Below are positions 49,241 through 61,900 of a stretch of DNA of 64,000 nucleotides, one piece after another (the first letter of the stretch is position 1; the number at the start of each line of letters is the position of its first letter). The DNA comes from Prinia subflava. Its lineage: Eukaryota; Chordata; Aves; Passeriformes; Cisticolidae. A program made the translations under genes and the position numbers. The stretch spans positions 97,047,338 through 97,111,337 of the forward strand of contig NC_086247.1 in the NCBI RefSeq assembly GCF_021018805.1, given 5' to 3'. The notes beneath the pieces were generated by a model. It was not told the origin of the DNA. It searched no databases and was given only the letters and a program-made list of their open reading frames with translations.

Positions 49241-51599
49241 CCACTAAAGAAACCAAGAAAATTTAATAGAAAGACAAAAAAAAAAAAGTTTCTGTATCCA
49301 GATATTTCCACATACCAGTTTTTTCCCCTGTTTATAATTTATAATGAAACTTAAACAAGAGTAAATACATTAAAAATTACGTAACCTTTACAGTAGCTAA
49401 ATTCATATTTATATTTATAATATTTACACATTATAAAAAGGATGCCACTGTTGCCCATATGTGCATATGAGAGTAAAGATAGAGAAGGATTTGATTTAGC
49501 AGCTAGGAAATTTCAAATTATTTTTCCCTCTAATATATGAAACAATTTCCCATTTCATTCCTTCTAAAAGTTCTAAGAGTTTACTGGAAATATATTTCCT
49601 GAAGAGAAAAAGAAAAAAGGAAATAAATATAAAAAGAAAATTAAAAAACAACCAACCAAAAGCAATCAGCACCCAAACATTAAAACCAGAAGGGTACAGG
49701 AGAGGTGTACATGTGAAAATTCAACTACTTGCACTCTGTGCTATAACCTCTTCAAGAAAATCAAGACATGGGGGAAATCAAGTTTTCTATTACACCAGCT
49801 ACAGATCTTTAAGATGTACAGATATGCCAACTTATCCCCATTGTGACGTTCAAAAAAACTAAATATAAACTGAGACTGTCAGCATGATGATGAGAAAGAC
49901 AGTTATTTTTCAGTATTTCTGATCATAACTCATACTTTAAAAAGTGTTTAAGAGAATTTTGGGTCAATGACAGTAATGCAAAAGCAAGATTTTATGTGTG
50001 ACTTCAGCTTAAAGGGAACTAACTCTAAGGAAAAAAAATATGATTTTAGTTTTATGAATGTGTAACTTCAGTTAATAACAAAAGCAACATTTATTTTGCA
50101 CAGTTGAATTCTGTTCACAAATGGGGGAAAACAGTTAATAAATTATTTCTAGAGTTTATGGAGCTATACAGGAAGATATTAAGATGGAAGTACTAGAGAA
50201 CTGAGCTGTTCTGCTGGTGTTCTGAGAGAAAAGACAGCATTCAGTGAAACGCCGGAATGCAGTCTTACTTCTAAGCCTGAAGCTCTCAGTTTAGGAAAGG
50301 GTCACAATATTTTTCTATCTCAAAAAGATATTTTGTTAATTATAACTTGAAAGTGTCTCCATAAATTGCTGAAAAGCCCTACAGCATACACAACTACCTG
50401 CTCCACCTCTGTCCTCATCCCTTTTTCTAGGATGCATCTGCTCCTGACACGAGCTCTGCTGTTTGCTTGACCACACGTTGAAGTGATCAGAAGAGATACT
50501 TGTCTGACCCAGCATCAGAGTACAGCTCAGTCACAGCAGAGAATATGAGTGTCACAACTGTTAACCCATTATTATTCAAAAAGTCCTAAAATAGAAAGAA
50601 AATAAATCTTAACAAAGTCAGAAATACATTTTTTCAGCTTGTTTTCTTTCTAACTAGAAAAGCTGCTTAAATCATTCTTGGAGGAGCAACTGATCTAAAA
50701 GGTAAGAAGGTAAAAATGGGATGCTCTTTAGACAAAGGACAAAATCATTTTGGAGGAAATGCTTTGAGTTGTACCTCCAATCACTCAAAGGTCATGGAAC
50801 AGGGGCCTAAGACCAACGATGATGATTATATGGGAATAAGCAGTGCCCTGCATCCCTTTTTTGTAGTTAAAATAGCACTGGGAAATTAGTGCTTCACCAT
50901 GACTGTGCTACCTACAGCGCATGGCATGGTTTCAGTGCACATCACTGGGGGCTGGGTGATAGTTCTGCCAGTTTGATTAAAACAGTCAAACTAGATTTGA
51001 GATCTTTGAGGACAGCTTTATTCTCAGTGTGGTGCATGATCATTCTCTGTCTATGACTATCAATATAATGCTTTTCTGGCATGCTTCTTCTTGTCCTCAA
51101 TTCATATTTTTTCAGGGACAAGGAGCACAGCCAGATCAAGGGTTTGGGATAAAGCGGGACAGAACTTGGTTAACTCACTTGCCTCTAACTACAATAATTA
51201 CCACTATAAAGACTAATGCATTAATTAGCATTTTAGAAGACAAGAAAGGGTTTCAGTTCATCCTGGAAAAACAAATACACTTCCACTTTCAAAAATATTT
51301 TACTTTTGCCTCCATCAGCTTGTGTACTAGCCTATGTTTTAGTCAAACCCTTCAATTTTAACAAATTCATTGGTATTGACAGAATGCTTTCTGGATGCAT
51401 GTTTGTGTGCCGGTGATTTAACAGCACAACAGTGCAAGATGAGGCTTTCATCTTTATGCCAGAAGTGTCTAAGCATCATGGTAAAAACCCCACTACTATA
51501 TTTCATTAGGAAGGGAAAAACATAATTTCTGACCATCTACTTGGTTTTTAAAAATTTAATTTTATACATAAAGTAAAATATGGTCACCTCACAAATTGT
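45760..51599. other. AT-rich unique DNA, no recognised feature
   Basis: Nearly six kilobases without recognised mobile elements. It holds a (CA)16 microsatellite and a few A-rich runs. ORFs of up to ~110 codons are unremarkable. Confidence 0.5.
49205..49236 (+). repeat. (CA)16 microsatellite
   Basis: An uninterrupted CA dinucleotide run of 32 bases followed by A-rich sequence. It is likely to be length-polymorphic. Confidence 0.95.
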
Positions 51600-53268
51600 G
51601 ACAGGGACAAGCAGAAGTGCTTAACATTCTCTGCCTCTGTCTTTAACATAGATGGTGGATCAAAGGGGTTTCAGTGCCCTGAGCTGGATAACCATGACTA
51701 TGAGAATGACTAACTCCCAGCTGACCCTGAAGTTTTGCGGGATCTGCTGATCCAGCTGGATCCCTATAAATCTATGGCATTTGATGATATTCACCCAAGA
51801 GTTTTCAAAGAGCTATCTGATGTCATCACAAAATCTCTCTGAATGATTTTTGAGTGATCTTGGAAATCTGGAGAGATTCCAGCTGACTGGAAACTGGTGA
51901 ACATTGTCCTGATTTTCAATGAGGGCAAGAAGGATGACCCTGGGAACTACAGACCTGTCAATCTCTCTTCAGTGTTTGGTAAAGTTATGGAGAAGATAAT
52001 TCTTGGAGGTATTAAAAAATAACTGAAAGAAAATGTAGTTCTTGGTCACAGCCAGCATAGCTTCCTGAGAGGAAAGTCCTGCTTGTCAAGACTTATTTCC
52101 TTTTATGACAAGGTAACCCACCTAATTAATCACAGGAAGGCAGTTGATGTAATTTTCTTGGATTTCAGTAAAACTTTTCATATTGTCTCTCACAGTATCC
52201 TCCAGGACAAAAAAATCTCCAGCCCACATTATGGCATGCATGAGCCACTGGCTTATGGGCTGGGCACAAAGGATTATAGCATCAGACTGGTGTCCTGTCA
52301 CTAGTGGGGTTCCACAGTGTTCCATCTTAGGCCCCATTCTCTTTAACATCCTCATAAATTATTTGGATGCTGGACTGGAAGGGATATGGAGCAAGTTCAC
52401 CAATGATACAAAACTGGGCAGAGCTGTTGACTCCCTCCAAGGCAGGGATGCCCTGCAGAAAGACCTTAGAAAATCAGAGATGGGCAATAACCAACCATAT
52501 AACAAGGGAAAGTGCTGGATTCCGCACCTGAGATGGGACAACCCTGGATGTATGGACATGTGGGGAATGAGATGCTAGAGGGAAGCATCACAGAAAGGGA
52601 TCTGGAGGTCCTGGTTTACAGAAAGTTGGATGTGAGTCAGCAGTGGCCTGGCAGCCAGGAGGGCCAGCTGTGTCCTGGGGTGCATCAGGCATAGCATCAC
52701 CAGCTGGACAAGGGAAGGTATTGTCCTGCTCTGCACTGGGGTGGCCTCACCTTGAGTATTGTATACAATTTTGGTCACAGCAATATAAGAAAGATACAAA
52801 GGTATTGGAGACTGTCCAAATGAGGGCAGTGAAGATGGTGAAGAGCCTTGAGGGGAAACCATATGAGGAGTGGCTGAGGTCACTTGGTCTGTTCAGCCTA
52901 GGGAAGAGAAGATTGAAGGGAGACTTCATTGCAGTCTACAACTTCCTTATGACAGGAAGAGGGGCAGGCACTGATCTCTTCTCTGTGGTTCCCAGTGACA
53001 GGACCCAAGGCAATGGCCTGAAGTTGTCAGGGAAGGTTTAGGTTGGATATTAGGAAAAGGTTCTTCACTCATGAGTTTGTTGTGCACTGGAGCAGGCTCC
53101 CCAGGAAGTGGTCATAGCACCAAGCCTGGCAGAGTTCAAGAAACATTTGGACAATGCTCTTGGGTACACGTTGTGACTCTTGGGGTGTCCTGTGCTTGAC
53201 TAGGAGGTGGGGGCCAGTGATCCTTGGGTCTCTTCCTACTTGACATATTCTGGAATTCTGTGATTTTG
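51600..53268 (+). mobile_element. CR1 LINE, 1.67 kb, with broken reverse transcriptase
   Basis: A 5'-truncated plus-strand CR1. It opens near the KCLTFSASVFN-like segment, upstream of the RT domain, and reaches the 3' tail (TATTCTGGAATTCTGTGATT at 53245). Recognisable ORF2 pieces in order: DDPGNYRPVNLSSVFGKVME (from 51937), FLDFSKTFHIVSH (RT motif A, 52153) with its aspartate kept, FTNDTKLGRAVDSLQGRDAL (RT motif C, 52396) where the first of the two catalytic aspartates is asparagine, and [12 protein letters not shown] to [10 protein letters not shown] (52788-52930). Stops and frame changes separate these pieces, so it cannot encode active RT. The endonuclease domain is absent. Confidence 0.95.
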
Positions 53269-55911
53269 TAAGTCAAATGTTTTCCCTAGGTTTCTCCACA
53301 ACACCTTGCCTTGTTAAAGCAAAGAGCTAACAGCTAAGTACTCCTATTCAATAGAGGCAGAGAGGACTTCATCTGAATTGTTTCATGAAAATGTACCATG
53401 TGCACAGAAATCATAGTTTTTGAATAATGCAGGTATAAACAGACTGATGTGACATACAAATCACAAAATTTTCTTTTATCAAAACCAAACCAAAACCAAA
53501 ATAAAACCCATCAAACCCAAAACAAACACAAAAATCACAAAACAAAACAAAAACCAAAAAAAAGCCCCCCCCCCAAAAAAACCCACAAAAAACAACCTTA
53601 CAAGGAAGGGCAACTCCTGACCTCACAGTATGTGTCACTTCAAAGTCTGTGTCAAGTTCTTTCTCATCATACTTACCTGCAATGTACTCTTTTATGACAT
53701 AACAGCATATTCACATTTAGATAAAAACCCACAACTTTCTCAAGGCCTAAAGACTTTGAAGGCAAGATTCTGAGTGTGAGTCATTATTGGTACGATGTTT
53801 AACCTCAATACATAGCATTCAAAGCATTCTGCATGGTCATACTCATAGTTCGTAATGGAAATCTCAAAAGCCTGTGGCACTATGATGTGCTCAACTTAAA
53901 GTACTTCATGTCCATATCAGTTACAGGCCACAAAATTGTGTAGTTCATATACATGTACAATAGGTTGAAATGTTAAGGAAATGAGGAATACTTTTCACAA
54001 ATAGACATACACGATAAACCTCAATAAAAGGCTTCATAGCGCTTTCCTCTTTATGTATTTCAAAAGTTTTGATGAAAATAATTGCAGTACTCTAAGATCT
54101 GCTTAAAGGATAGGCAAGGAAATCAGTACTTCCATGAAGCTTGGAAGACCTTAGTCTCATCTCTTCTCACACACATTTAACAACTCAGCAGTCTCAAAGA
54201 CAAGGTCTTTTGTCTCTGTACTTCAGCTCCTCCACTTAATAAAGAGATATAAAAAGGATTTTTTTAATCCATGGACATAACTGAGATAAAACTATCCAAC
54301 GATTTCAATAATTAGGTATCTTAACTGTCTTAGATATGTTAATTGCTACAATAATGTGTTGATAGTAGATCAGCAAGTATTTTGGCCAAGCTAAATATTT
54401 CAGAAAGCTTTCCAGGGTCTTGGATTTAAAAAAATCTATATTCCCACAATATCTAGGTGAATATTTAGAAGACAGCATCTCTGAGGACCTGAAACTGACA
54501 ACCTTCTCAACAGACCATGAACAGGCATAATGGGCATAAAAATACAAACTTCAGACAATTTGTCCTTTAGCTCCCCATTTTGCAAACTTTTTTCAGATCT
54601 AATTGTACACTCTTTGGCAGCCTCATGGAATTTGTGCTTAACTCTCTGTGATTAATGCCCTTATGAACAAACTTTCAGTTAGAGAAGTACTTATAACAGG
54701 AAATATACTTACTCTTACTTTGAATGATTCTTCTTATATAATTTAAAATACATATTTACCTTTTAATTAATTTTAAATGCTCCCTAGTGTGTTGTAACAC
54801 TATTCTTAATATGGGACATATATTGCGCATGTACTTTTTCATTTGTGAGTAAAATAGAAAAAGAAATAAAACCACCAGTAAACATTTTGCCAAAGTGAAA
54901 GTGTTTATTTCAGTAGCATTTCAGACTGGCACAGAGCGAGATCATCACAAGAACAGAATCAAAAATACCTGGTACTCCAGACAAAAGGTGATTTACTCTG
55001 GAATTAGGCAGACCCCTCCAGTACATTTTTAGAAGTGTTAAAGCCTTAAGCTGGCATGCCCCACAGTAAAACAGCAAAATGCTGAGGACCAGAATTTTCT
55101 CTACAATATTTCTTCTCTATCATTTTCCCAAAACCTGCAGCTAGTGCAAGGTGCAGAAAACCTCAGTAATACTATTTCTGTGATATCCTGATGATTGTAA
55201 ATATTAAAAAGAATCTCACCCAGCTGTGCTTCTCTCACAAGCTAGTTCATTCAGAGAATCTCAAACACCAATATAAATAAATATTCACAAAGTGTAAGCA
55301 CGCATTCTTACCTTCTCTATAATTTACAATGTACTGTGCCTTTGAGTTCTTTAGAAATCAGACTTAGTAACTAATGCCAATACAAGCAGTAAAGGTTCTA
55401 GATTTCTCCTTTTCTGTAAAGGCATCCTTTAAGACAAAAGTAACACTTTTCTCCACTAAAGAGAGAGGAAAACTGAAAGTGCGTACAGCAAAATGTGCTA
55501 TGGAACTTATTGCAAGCTGTGCGTGCCTGCCCTTGGTATACAATTTTTCTGTGTTTTCCTCATTCTTAATCCCATTTATTCATCCCTGGATGAGGATGTC
55601 ACACTGCTGCAGAGCGTAGAGGCAGCCATGGCTCTCAAATGATGCTGAGATCCCAGCGCTGACTGTCAACCACTGCACACTGGCTTTACTACAGGACTGT
55701 CTCTCTTGCAACCCCCTGCCTCCACACCTCCACAGCCATTCCACCTGGTGCTGTGAAGCCTTCATTTTCCTTGTTTAGTAGTTTCTAGCCTAGAATAAAG
55801 CAATTCATAACTGAGCATCTCTGTGTGCTTTTTGATTATGAAGATGTATACTATAAAAAAGATTAAATTATTCTTGGCAATAACTCCATAAATATGTGCT
55901 ATCCATCATTG
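53269..55911. other. AT-rich unique DNA, no recognised feature
   Basis: Apart from the A/C-rich tract at 53481-53597 nothing is recognised. Confidence 0.5.
53481..53597 (+). repeat. A/C-rich simple repeat
   Basis: About 117 bases of AACC, AAAAC and ACAAA units with a run of nine C, and almost no G or T. It begins about 210 bases beyond the CR1 tail, so it is not the CR1 3' end. ORFs over it in both directions are artefacts. Confidence 0.9.
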
Positions 55912-56255
55912 TGGTGGGACTCCTAATTGACTGCAGAGGGATAAGGGTCACTGAATACCAAATCAATATGATTTCACCAGAAGCCGTTTACTGTTTACAA
56001 TACAACTCCAATTATAAATTCTAAGTCTCTGGCCCACGTGGGCACACATCTCTCAGTTGGCCAAGTCACTTGTTCAAGAGGCAGGTTCACCTCCTTCAGG
56101 ACATCTAATTGGTCAAATGTCCATCATCACGTTGCGCCTTCTGTATCTAGGGTTTACATTCCTTGTGGACAGTGTCTCAGGCTCTCTGTTCTTATTTTAA
56201 TCCTGTTATTTTCCCAGTAACCTTGATGAATTCCTGAGGGGTCTAATAACAAAAC
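55912..56255 (-). mobile_element. Probable ERV LTR fragment (minus sense)
   Basis: Starts TGTGGTGGGACTCC. On the minus strand there is a TATA-like TTATAA (within 56011-56020) and, about 20 bases downstream, AGTAAA (55993 to 55988), a one-base variant of the polyA signal. CpGs are retained (CCCACGTGGG, CACGTTGCGCC). The layout resembles the element at 28382. The right end and target duplication are not identified. Confidence 0.4.
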
Positions 56256-58480
56256 TGTAGGTGGCTTGATAAGATTACTCACAAAGAGTTTGGCTGGTGC
56301 ATCAAAATGGCCTGTTACACAGATGCATTGCTACAACTGAAAAATTGCCAGAAATTAACTATTTGACTTCATGTACCAATGTTAATTTTATGTCAGTTGC
56401 AGATGAATGTCAATACTAATTGTGAATTGCAGAAAATTAAAAACTGAGGATATTCAGTTATTTATCCCTATTGCTTTTAATGACTATTTGATTATTTATC
56501 ACTAAAATGTCATAGGCTGATCATTCCATTTTCCACCAAAAAAAAGTGCCATTTTCATTGACTCAACATGATTCATCATCCACATTGAATAAGGAAAGAG
56601 AAACTGGACACAAAATCCATTAATGATCTACAACCAGCAAAACTGTAATGTTAATTTGCTCTGTGTGGTGTGTTTGGAGAGTCAGGTCTTTCAGAGGACT
56701 CTAGCTGAGTAGAAAGGCTCATTAGTGAAAAGCAGAAAGAAAAATGAGCTTAACAGTAAGGTCTGTTTTGCATCACATTTTACCTACACTGCAGAAATTG
56801 CAGAGTATCAGCACTTCAAAATTACAAACGTGCTGCACCTGGTTCCTAAACAAAGCACAACATAGGACTCTCCCTTGATGACTTATTTTTGATGAAATCA
56901 TTGAGCCAAGGCAAAAAGCTTGAATTACGAAAGCAGCCTGAATAGGCCTGCTTATTTCTGCTACAATTACCTTTTCTCAGTGAAGGTGCCTATTTTATCA
57001 ATAGCTCTGTCAACATTTTAAAACGTTTTCAGAGTAATTCAGGTTGTTGAATATAAATCAGTCACCTGCTTTCAGAGATCAAAACAAGATTTATTTATTT
57101 ATTTAAACTGATAAAGAAGAGGCCCTGCACACAAATCCGAAAACACTCCCCATCTCTTTCCCCTCTCTTTCTGGAAATTCAGATGATGTTCTAACTGAAA
57201 AATAGGTTACAGCGAAGGAACTTAACAATCATGTGCTTACCTATATAAGGCCAGTTGAATAGTGATGCCACCCAGAACATGATGTTTCCTGCATGTGTTG
57301 CCCAAACTGTTCACTGCAGTACCAGGGATCTCTAGGAAAACCATGACAGGGTTATATCACATGGCAATATCAAACTCCTTATTTTCAAGCAATGGTGTCA
57401 ATATTACAAGGAAAGTAGTGCCTTTCATAATACCCCGTGGAAAACAGATGCTCCATTGTCACTGGTGCTGTTCTTGGAGAATCTACCCCTATGCCTCGAA
57501 CTGGTTGAAGGCTGGGAAATATGAGGACCAGCACAAAGCAATCCTTCCAGAGTGTAAAGCTATTTGAGTGACAGAAATGCTCACACATGTTTTTTTGTTT
57601 TGGTGAATGACACCAAGCTCTTCTTTCCCTCCCTCTCAACATTTTTTGTCGCTATAAGAGTAAATACAGATTCTAACAGAAAAGGAGTATGATAGATTAA
57701 TCATCAGCATAAATATCCTAATCATTTTAACCTTGTGCTGTCAGAGCCTGTCAAGCTTCATCTTCCTGTGGCCTCTTTTTATTCTTTCTCACTCATATTT
57801 AGTGTACTACACTCATACCTAAGCAGGCAACAGGATAGATTTTAGTTCACATTTCATAAGCCAAAACTGGCCTGAATTCTCTGGAACTCTGCACATTTTC
57901 TGCAGATCCATGCTTGATTATAATTTATCTGCAAAACATGAAAATTTTATTTTTGCTTTTTGTTATCTTCCGATGTACAACATAAAGCAAAAAAAAAGTA
58001 TATATAAACTCTGAGGCAATTTCTATCTGACTTACTATATAAACAGTACATTTTGAAGTGTGAAGGAATTTCATACTCTTTTAACCTCTCCAGTCTCAAA
58101 GCTAATCTCACAACTCCCAGTGGGACCTTTGCCACTGGCTTCACCAGGAACAAGTTTAGGTTTCATATTTGTAACAAGACATCCATAAGAAATAATTTAC
58201 TATCTTTTTAAAAGTTCTCTTATTACCTTTCATACAAATGAAAAAACTTATATTTACTATATTCCAGTATAAAAGTTTAGTTATCTCCCAAATTCCAGCA
58301 TTTTCTCATTGTGTTTGTTTTAAAGTTCTTCTAAGAGCACAACTCTCAGTACATTCCTTTCAAATCTATGCATCTTAACTACCCAGATTTTTGTTTCAAG
58401 ATAAATATTCCATGTTATTTATCCAGGCTTTTTTCTACTGAAATAGTTCAGAATAAAATTTGAGATATGATGACAGCACA
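56256..58480. other. AT-rich unique DNA, no recognised feature
   Basis: No repeat termini or coding signature are visible. Confidence 0.5.
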
Positions 58481-58961
58481 TGTTCCTGTATACCTGTGGT
58501 AATCTGTTTAAATGGTTCATCCCTTTCCTCCCTGTTAATGGTCTTGCCCTGGTGTCATTCAGTTAGAATGAGTTACTTTACCCCACTCCCACTGTTTGTC
58601 TATCACCCAGGACCAAGCCCAGCTTTCTAGAATGTTCTCCCCAGTTTGATGTTTCATAGGCTGGCTTGTCCCAGCCACTCCCCTGTAATGCCCTGATTAG
58701 TTCATCCCTATGCCTGTTATTCCCTTCCTCCTCCCCTTATGTTATGTGATTGGTCCAAGAATGTATCCTCTTGTCTGTACCACCCCTGTTCAAAAAGGCT
58801 GTGCAAGGCTTTGTCCTCTGCCTGTGTAGCCTGGTTCCCTTCGGATAATAAAGTTGGTCCAGAATTGCCAGCACACTGGTCCTGTGCCATCCTTTGCCAA
58901 TCCTCAGCCGTGCAGCCGCTGCCTTGACAGCTTAAGGACCTTATCACTACCCTCCTTCTCC
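58481..58961 (+). mobile_element. Gammaretrovirus-like ERV 5' LTR
   Basis: A plus-sense LTR: inverted CCAAT (ATTGG, 58749-58753), an A-rich TATA-like CAAAAAGG (about 58790), a short R region and AATAAA (58847-58852). About 105 bases of U5-like sequence lead straight to a primer-binding site. The start at TGTTCCTGTA (58481) is a guess. The expected terminal CA just before the PBS appears mutated (TTCT). As a 5' LTR it should be followed by gag, but recognisable sequence ends soon after the PBS. Confidence 0.65.
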
Positions 58962-58978
58962 TGGGGGCTAGCCGGGAT
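58962..58978 (+). other. Primer-binding site, proline-tRNA type
   Basis: TGGGGGCTAGCCGGGAT matches the 18-base complement of the proline tRNA 3' end used by gammaretroviruses, with one base missing and one substitution. It stands directly after the U5-like sequence, exactly where a PBS belongs. Primer-binding sites are outside the LTR, so this was not a solo LTR when it decayed. Confidence 0.7.
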
Positions 58979-61900
58979 TAGAAGGAGTGGACAGTGATAT
59001 ATACCTTTGTGTCAAACACATTCCTTTTTCGTATGCAGCATCTCTGAGATTATAAAATAATGACAGGCAAACTAGAATTACATGTTTCTCACAAGTGTTG
59101 GAAACACACAAACAACAATTCTACTATCCTTAACTCAGTGAGTATGATTTGAAATAGAGATTTTGATATTTCTAGAATCCCACATAGTCTGGGGCATGTT
59201 CAAGCAATGTAGGAGCATTTTCTGTAAATTAAATAGAAATTTAAAAGATGTAAAAGATTACTATAGTGTAATAGAAACCATATTTCATTATACATAATAG
59301 TTTCAGACAAACTATTTTTTGTAAACATTAGGAATCAGTTTAGGTGAACAGACCAGTCAGTGCAGAAGAGGCTTTTGAAAGATAAGCAGATGGTTTATTG
59401 GCATATAACGTACCTCCATCTTCTCATCTCATGATGGTGGGAGATTGGGAGAGGGAGATTTAGAAAAGAAAAAAATGTTTTGAAGAAAACCAAGTACACA
59501 GATAGATATTTCAATTGAAAACTACATGCAATCACATTCAGAGTTTCCACTTGATTTCAGCTTTCATGGAGATATGCAGTCCAAATATTTTTGTGTAATT
59601 CAAGAACTATAGCATTTCAAAAGTAGAAGAGAATGAGACTGGGAATTTATCTCATTCTCTGAGCTTGTTTCCTGTGTGTTGAAGTGGTTTTTTGAAGATA
59701 TGCAGAGGCATGGTAAGGCACATCATACACAGAATCTGAGACATTTGTTAAATATCACAAAATCAGTCTGAGTTGCTGTTATATCCAACCACTAGAAAAT
59801 AGTGACTAAGGTAAGAAAAATTATGCTCTCTGAACTACTCATGCAGTTCCTATTTACATACATATTACTTTCAGAGACATAATCAGAAGTCAACTGGTAT
59901 GATGAAGAGTGAAAAGGAAGAAGAGTAATATTTGTATGAGAAATACAAAATCTAGCCAGATTTAAAAGGTGAAAGCTTTAAGGTCTGAATTGACATACCC
60001 TGGTAAACTCTTTGGCTGATGATCATAGCCTCTTTTGTCACAGTTTCACAGAACCATTATGGCTTTCTATTTTGTTTTCTTTTCCCTTCAACAGATACAT
60101 TTAACTAGGAGAAGGAGATAAAATAATTAAGACATTCTCCCATAAATGTGTAATTTTTCTAGATCAGCAACAAGTCTCAAATCTCAGTTCTATCTGGAAA
60201 GTGTTCCAGTAGATGTTCTTAACTGCTTTTTTGAGATAATGGCACAGAAAGAAAAGCTTTGAATCCAAACCTTTTCTAGCAGGGAAAGACTAAATATTTG
60301 GTGATATCCAAATTTTTTTAGAAAATAATGGAATAATAGTTAACAATTTCTTATCCATTTACAAATTCTGAAATATTTCTTTCAATAGAAAGATGATATG
60401 CCTGAGAGGACTTACAGTGGAAGAGGTTTATACATAGCTTTATAGAGGAACAGAGATATATTAGAAATGTAAAGACTCACTTGAGGAAGGTCAAACTAGC
60501 AATCAGTCTGAGTCTTTAAATCAGACCTCCAGTCTGATTTATAAAATTTCTTTGAAATGGGTAGAAAAAAAAGGTGATAACTAACTTTCCCACTGAATAC
60601 CAATATTCAAAATTTAAGCCTTAACGTGCCCATTTCAGGCATTGTCCTGGACATATTTAGATATATTTCCTGAGGCACAAATTTTGCAATGTATCAAGGC
60701 ACTCACTGCTCTAAAAGTGCAATAATATAATCTTCCAAACACATTAAGCTGTCCTACTCTTCCAGCTCAAGCAGAATTCAGAATTCATCAATTAAGTTAG
60801 AAAGACCAAGGACATCTGCAGATCATGAGCTGGCATGCAGACTCTCATAGGTTAACCAGATTTCCTGATCTGCAGGCTAATATTTTGCATAGGCAAGAAT
60901 CACAGAATGCCCTACAGGCCTCAGGGAATGAGTTCTGGGATTATCTCACTGGAGAAGTCAGTACTCCATTGCTGATAGAAATGGAATGAGTAAATTGGGC
61001 TCTGCAGCCTTATTGCCTGTTCTGGGCTGGTATTTTAGATTTGTTGGATCCTGAATTCTATGAACTACGTCTGTTGACTCCTGGGTTTTTTTGGCTGTTG
61101 ATAAACAAGGTCAATTTTGTAGTTCTAGCTCCTGTGTGAAGAATTGTAAAAGCTAGAGCTACTTCCATTGGTGCTCTGTTGCTCTCAGTCTCTCCCACAC
61201 TCACATAGAGGTAGGAAAAGCTTCTTGTGTCAACTCCTACAGAACTTACAGAAGACATACCCCCCAAGATAAAAGTTCAAAATTCCTTTGGCACAAGTGC
61301 TCTCAATCCAGAGAGTTTTGGAAATCATCAAATTATCTAACATACATATCAAAAACAATGAAACAATTATTCTTTTCAGAAACAATTGAAGATTCATCAA
61401 TACACAAATTTGATTCACCCATACCAGCACTTAACATTCAGCTAAGGGTTACTTTCTTCCTCTCTCTGCTGAATACATAACTATCTGTACAGGATCAAAG
61501 AGCTTCAGCAGGAAAGTCCCCTGTACACTGTTCAATCAGCAGGGGATCTCTAACCCAAAGTAAAATATCCCGGTTGTAAATACTGAGGGAAAGGAAGCAT
61601 CCTAACCCAGGATGTACTTGGCTACCCAAGTCACACTTTTTCCTTATAATCTTTCACTGGTTATTTCAGGCAAGTCCCTCATAGAAAGCGTGCAGATGCC
61701 TAACTTAGTTTTGGAAGTTACATGCTGGTGTGAGGTTGGTATAGATTCAGTATATAACCAAAAGTTTCAACGGCTGAAGGAAACTGGAACAGTGAAATAT
61801 GATTCAGGGAGAGTGTAGATTAATCATTAGACGACCAGTTGTGGGAAATTCCCTCTATGTAACAGTGACATTCTATAACTGTGTGTCCTCACTACAGAAG

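Noticed and set aside
60895..60930. CR1 3' end suggested by AATCACAGAATGCCC
   Set aside because: The neighbouring bases do not follow CR1 sequence on either strand.
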